Assembly: GCF_900114435.1 (NCBI RefSeq)
Contig: NZ_FOZK01000004.1
Location: 1-64,000, forward strand
Origin: Halomicrobium zhouii
Lineage (GTDB): Archaea > Halobacteriota > Halobacteria > Halobacteriales > Haloarculaceae
DNA length: 64,000 nucleotides
Reading direction: 5' to 3'
In this document: positions 61,500 to 64,000 of the stretch, piece by piece
Numbering within the stretch: position 1 is the stretch's first letter
Layout of the letters: the number at the start of each line of letters is the position of its first letter
The notes under the pieces: model-generated
The model's input: the letters and a program-made list of their open reading frames with translations, nothing else
Database searches by the model: none
Told to the model about the DNA's origin: nothing
Position numbers and translations under genes: made by a program

Positions 61500-61667
61500 T
61501 TACTCAAACGAAGTTATTCAGACAGCGAAGAACACGAGAAGTACAACTGGATGCTAGACGCGGAGGGATTCGATCTGTTCGAATACAAAGATCGAATGCG
61601 CAAATGGGAGGACGAACAGGAGTTCAAAATCGAGGCCGAGAGCCTGCTGACAGAGATACTCGACTGA
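61461..61667 (+). CDS. Short ORF, possibly remnant of a larger gene
   Basis: From ATG 61461: LLILSEYQDCSHLLKRSYSD, then EEHEKYNWMLDAEGFDLFEYKDRMRKWEDEQEFKIEAESLLTEILD. The helical, Lys/Glu/Tyr-rich end looks like real protein of foreign, AT-richer origin. It overlaps the TRASH gene on the other strand by about 39 bases. It may be the C-terminus of a deleted gene. Confidence 0.35.
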   Translation: MLLILSEYQDCSHLLKRSYSDSEEHEKYNWMLDAEGFDLFEYKDRMRKWEDEQEFKIEAESLLTEILD

Positions 61668-61725
61668 TTCTAGAGGCGGTGATGGCGTTCAAGTCTTATT
61701 GCTACCAGAAGAGAGACCCCGCCGC

Positions 61726-62802
61726 TTACGCTGGGGCAGCTGGTTCGCGCTCCAGGACGACGTTGGGGTCCTCGGTCCCGTGGCGAGCCACGTAGGCGTC
61801 GACGAGTTTGCAGTTGTAGCGAGCGATCTTGCTCTTCGTCGTCGGGACGACCGTGCTGGCGGCGTCGGCGACCTGCTGCTGGGTGAGGGACTTCCCAGAG
61901 GTCAGCCGGTCCGCCGCGTAGACGGCCGCCGCCGCGACGGTGAGGCGCGGCGTCCCCGGCCCGACTGGGACGTCGTCACCGAGGGTGAGGAGTTGCCTGG
62001 CCATCCGCCAGATACGTACGGCGTCCCCACCACGGAGGGCATCGTCGAGCGCGTCGACGACGGCCTGTGTGGCGTTCGGACGGACGGGCGGGGCGTCGAC
62101 GCCGCAGCCACACCGGATCTTCCGTGCGGCGGCACACACCCGCTCGTGGGTCGCCTTGGCGTTGGCGGCGATGGCGACGTCGATGTCGGACCGGGTAAGC
62201 CCACTGGTCCGCGCTGCGAGGAGGACGGCGCCGCCGGCGAGTGACTCCCAGGCCATCCGGCCACCGGGGAGACGGGCCGCCGACGCCTCTCGGAGGTACT
62301 TGGCCGCCGTCTCGACGACGTGGTCGGGCAGGGCCAGGTTGCCGCCGATCATCTCGACGTCTCGCAGCCCCTCGTTGAGACGCTTCGTCCGTTTGCGCTG
62401 GGCGCCGAACTGGTAGCGCCGGTGGCGCTTTCGCAGGCGGCGGAACTTCCGACGCTGTGGGTCCGAGAGCGAGTTGCCGTAGCCGTCGGTCCCGAGCGAG
62501 AACTTGGTGTGGAGGCCCTTGTCCGTCCGGAGCGGGTTCACTGTCTCGATGCTCTTCGACGCGTCGCCGACCATGCCCAGGTCGACGAGCGTCGGGCTGC
62601 GGTCGACCCACTCCGCCGCGACGATGACGCCGCAATCGGCACAGAACGACTCCTCGTCCTGGGTGACGACGTCGCCGTCGCACTCGGGGCACTGTGACCG
62701 ACTCGCCGGGCCGTGTTCGACTCTGGCGTCGGGACTGTCCTGTTCGCTGGCTGCACGCTGTGCTGGCGAAACTACTTGTGTAATCGCGTTCGAAGTTGCC
62801 AT
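61726..62802 (-). CDS. tfb: Transcription initiation factor B (TFB) paralogue
   Basis: A 358-aa divergent TFIIB-like factor. Zinc ribbon CPECDGDV...FCADCGVIV, then a reader/linker region (NPLRTDKGLHTKFSLGTDGYGNSLSDPQRRKFRRLRKRHRRYQ), then two cyclin repeats (LPGGRMAWESLAGGAVLLAARTSGLTRSDIDVAIAANAKATHERVCAAARKI, then LTVAAAAVYAADRLTSGKSLTQQQVADAASTVVPTTKSKIARY). It should recruit RNA polymerase to a subset of promoters. Accessory TFBs are typical of haloarchaeal mobile and adaptive DNA. A strong hairpin lies 35-58 bases upstream of its ATG. Confidence 0.88.
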   Translation of the reverse strand: MATSNAITQVVSPAQRAASEQDSPDARVEHGPASRSQCPECDGDVVTQDEESFCADCGVIVAAEWVDRSPTLVDLGMVGDASKSIETVNPLRTDKGLHTKFSLGTDGYGNSLSDPQRRKFRRLRKRHRRYQFGAQRKRTKRLNEGLRDVEMIGGNLALPDHVVETAAKYLREASAARLPGGRMAWESLAGGAVLLAARTSGLTRSDIDVAIAANAKATHERVCAAARKIRCGCGVDAPPVRPNATQAVVDALDDALRGGDAVRIWRMARQLLTLGDDVPVGPGTPRLTVAAAAVYAADRLTSGKSLTQQQVADAASTVVPTTKSKIARYNCKLVDAYVARHGTEDPNVVLEREPAAPA

Positions 62803-62836
62803 TGGAAGTACTCCGGAGGGCGCTCACGCGCCTGCT

Positions 62837-62860
62837 GCCGCGATGCTGTAACATCGCGGC
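62837..62860. promoter_or_regulatory. 9-bp hairpin in the tfb leader
   Basis: GCCGCGATG-CTGTAA-CATCGCGGC is a perfect stem-loop 35-58 bases before the tfb ATG (minus strand). A possible TATA (TTTTTTA at about 62929-62936 on the minus strand) places it within the transcribed leader, so it could control translation or mRNA stability. Confidence 0.5.
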
Positions 62861-62962
62861 GTTTTCACGACATACAACTACTCAGCGACGGGCTCACGTT
62901 CGCGCCCTCCACCCTCCCCCCGGGCTAAAAAATAGTCGTGCGTTCGCTGGAATGACACATTC

Positions 62963-62970
62963 TATAAAAT
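62963..62970 (+). promoter_or_regulatory. Possible TATA box of the type IIG-like gene
   Basis: TATAAAAT about 108 bases before the ATG at 63078; this spacing would leave a leader of about 80 bases, so the assignment is weak. Confidence 0.35.
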
Positions 62971-63077
62971 TAGACCTTGGTACAGGCGCAAACCGATGAA
63001 GTATCTGTTTAGCGAGTTGATTGGAGGCTGTTAGGTAGGGTTATAGTGCTTGAAGAATGTGACTGGTGCACGCACTC

Positions 63078-64000
63078 ATGAGTCAGCTCACGCTTGGTCC
63101 AAGGCCCTACGACAATTCTGGGCTTTTCAATGGCGATTATCTCTACACCTCTGTCCCAGAATTTGATCTCTGGGACTGTGACGATGGGGCCCAGGAAGCC
63201 CTAGATTCCATTTCTGAACTCTACGAGGATGAAGGAGAATTTCTTGATGGATACAACGAGGATGAGCTTCGCGGAACATGGATCGATAAGATCCTTAGGA
63301 TACTCGGCTATGACTTTTTGAATGAAACTTCTATTCCCCGCGGCAATGGCCAAGTAGACTATGTCCTTTTCAATTCAGAGAGTGAACGTAGACAGTCTCA
63401 ACGATTTAATAAATCCGGAGACAGCAATGAAACGTTCAGACATTCATTAGGATTCGTTGAGGCGAAGCAGTGGGACGAGGACTTCGAACGAGAATATGTT
63501 GGGAGAGCATATCGAAACGCGTCTTCCCAGGTCTGTCACTACCTAGACCGAACACCGAGTAACGTCCGTTGGGGTATCCTAACGAACGGTCGCAAATGGC
63601 GCATCTATGGCAACCGAGAATACGAAACCCAGATCTACTACGAGGTTGACTTAGTAGAGCTTATCGCCAAAGGAGATCTGGAGGATTTCAAATATTTCTA
63701 CGTCTTCTTCGGGCCACATTCCCTGCGAGGGTCCATCGGCGATTCATTCCTCGATGAGGTTTGGACCGAGAGCGAGAATTACTCTGCTCAACTCGGGGAA
63801 GACCTTCAAGACAACGTATTCACTGCCTTGAGGCTTCTTGGAGAAGGACTCGTCGAATGTAATGACCTAGATATCGAACCCGGTGATGACGAAGAGCTGG
63901 CAGAATTGAAAGAGCAGTCTCTCGTCTACCTTTATCGGTTGATGTTCATCCTCTACGCGGAAGGAAAAGATCTCATTCGGCCTGAGGACCCTCATGCAAG
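63078..64000 (+). CDS. Restriction-modification protein, Eco57I/type IIG-like, partial
   Basis: From ATG 63078 the frame stays open to the window end (307 codons). The N-terminal part has the PD-(D/E)XK nuclease motif (RGNGQVDYVLF, then GFVEAKQW) and ILTNGRKWRIYGNREYETQIYYEVDL, typical of the N-terminus of large Eco57I-class enzymes that carry nuclease, helical and methyltransferase domains in one chain. The later helical part (SLVYLYRLMFILYAEGKDL) fits that class. The methyltransferase should lie beyond the window. It would be a defence gene on the accessory region. Confidence 0.75.
   Translation, partial: MSQLTLGPRPYDNSGLFNGDYLYTSVPEFDLWDCDDGAQEALDSISELYEDEGEFLDGYNEDELRGTWIDKILRILGYDFLNETSIPRGNGQVDYVLFNSESERRQSQRFNKSGDSNETFRHSLGFVEAKQWDEDFEREYVGRAYRNASSQVCHYLDRTPSNVRWGILTNGRKWRIYGNREYETQIYYEVDLVELIAKGDLEDFKYFYVFFGPHSLRGSIGDSFLDEVWTESENYSAQLGEDLQDNVFTALRLLGEGLVECNDLDIEPGDDEELAELKEQSLVYLYRLMFILYAEGKDLIRPEDPHA

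Overview
The window is from a halophilic archaeon (class Halobacteria). The evidence is consistent: strongly acidic proteomes, third-position G/C bias in the left part, and many haloarchaea-restricted families (HalOD1, Bat-type HTH_10 regulators, DUF5789, RdfA, archaeal SMC-related protein, several TFB paralogues, Tat signal peptides). I cannot name the species. No rRNA, tRNA or CRISPR array was seen.

Region 1 (about 1-28 kb) is GC-rich and chromosome-like. It reads as a stress and osmolyte neighbourhood: erythromycin-esterase-like protein, DpsA, a GH13 trehalose-synthase-like enzyme missing a core segment, F420-dependent oxidoreductase, otsA-otsB, small stress-type membrane proteins (DUF1328, DUF4112, DUF2267), a four-CBS protein with a hibernation-factor-like tail, a cysteine-free UDG, two paralogous Bat-like regulators, and the cell-shape pair rdfA/sph3. 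Three long Gln/His/Pro-rich low-complexity proteins sit among these genes. Intergenic DNA carries a family of hairpins with variable stems and a conserved 11-nt loop.

Region 2 (about 28-52.7 kb) is accessory DNA of lower and variable GC. It holds an OB-fold protein; a GC-rich stretch of about 1.04 kb packed with long perfect stems that I interpret as a large structured non-coding RNA (29781-30819); a PIN/HTH toxin-antitoxin-like pair; a block of four secreted proteins (subtilase, ASST-like, S1-like protease, lipoprotein); HicBA; and a TFB gene cut in two by a 5-kb composite IS element carrying a TrkA-C protein, HalOD1 and Bat-like regulators and an FNT channel. An AAA/DUF234 ATPase, two SWIM-finger proteins and an ArdC-like antirestriction protein follow.

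Region 3 (about 52.8-64 kb) is a metal-resistance island: YHS-domain permease, SHOCT protein, CopZ-like chaperone, NicO-type nickel/cobalt exporter (frameshifted) divergent from nikR, a CopB-type P1B-ATPase with an in-frame palindromic repeat insertion, two unnamed proteins probably linked to copper, and a TRASH protein. It ends with another TFB paralogue and the start of a large Eco57I/type IIG-like restriction-modification protein that runs off the window.
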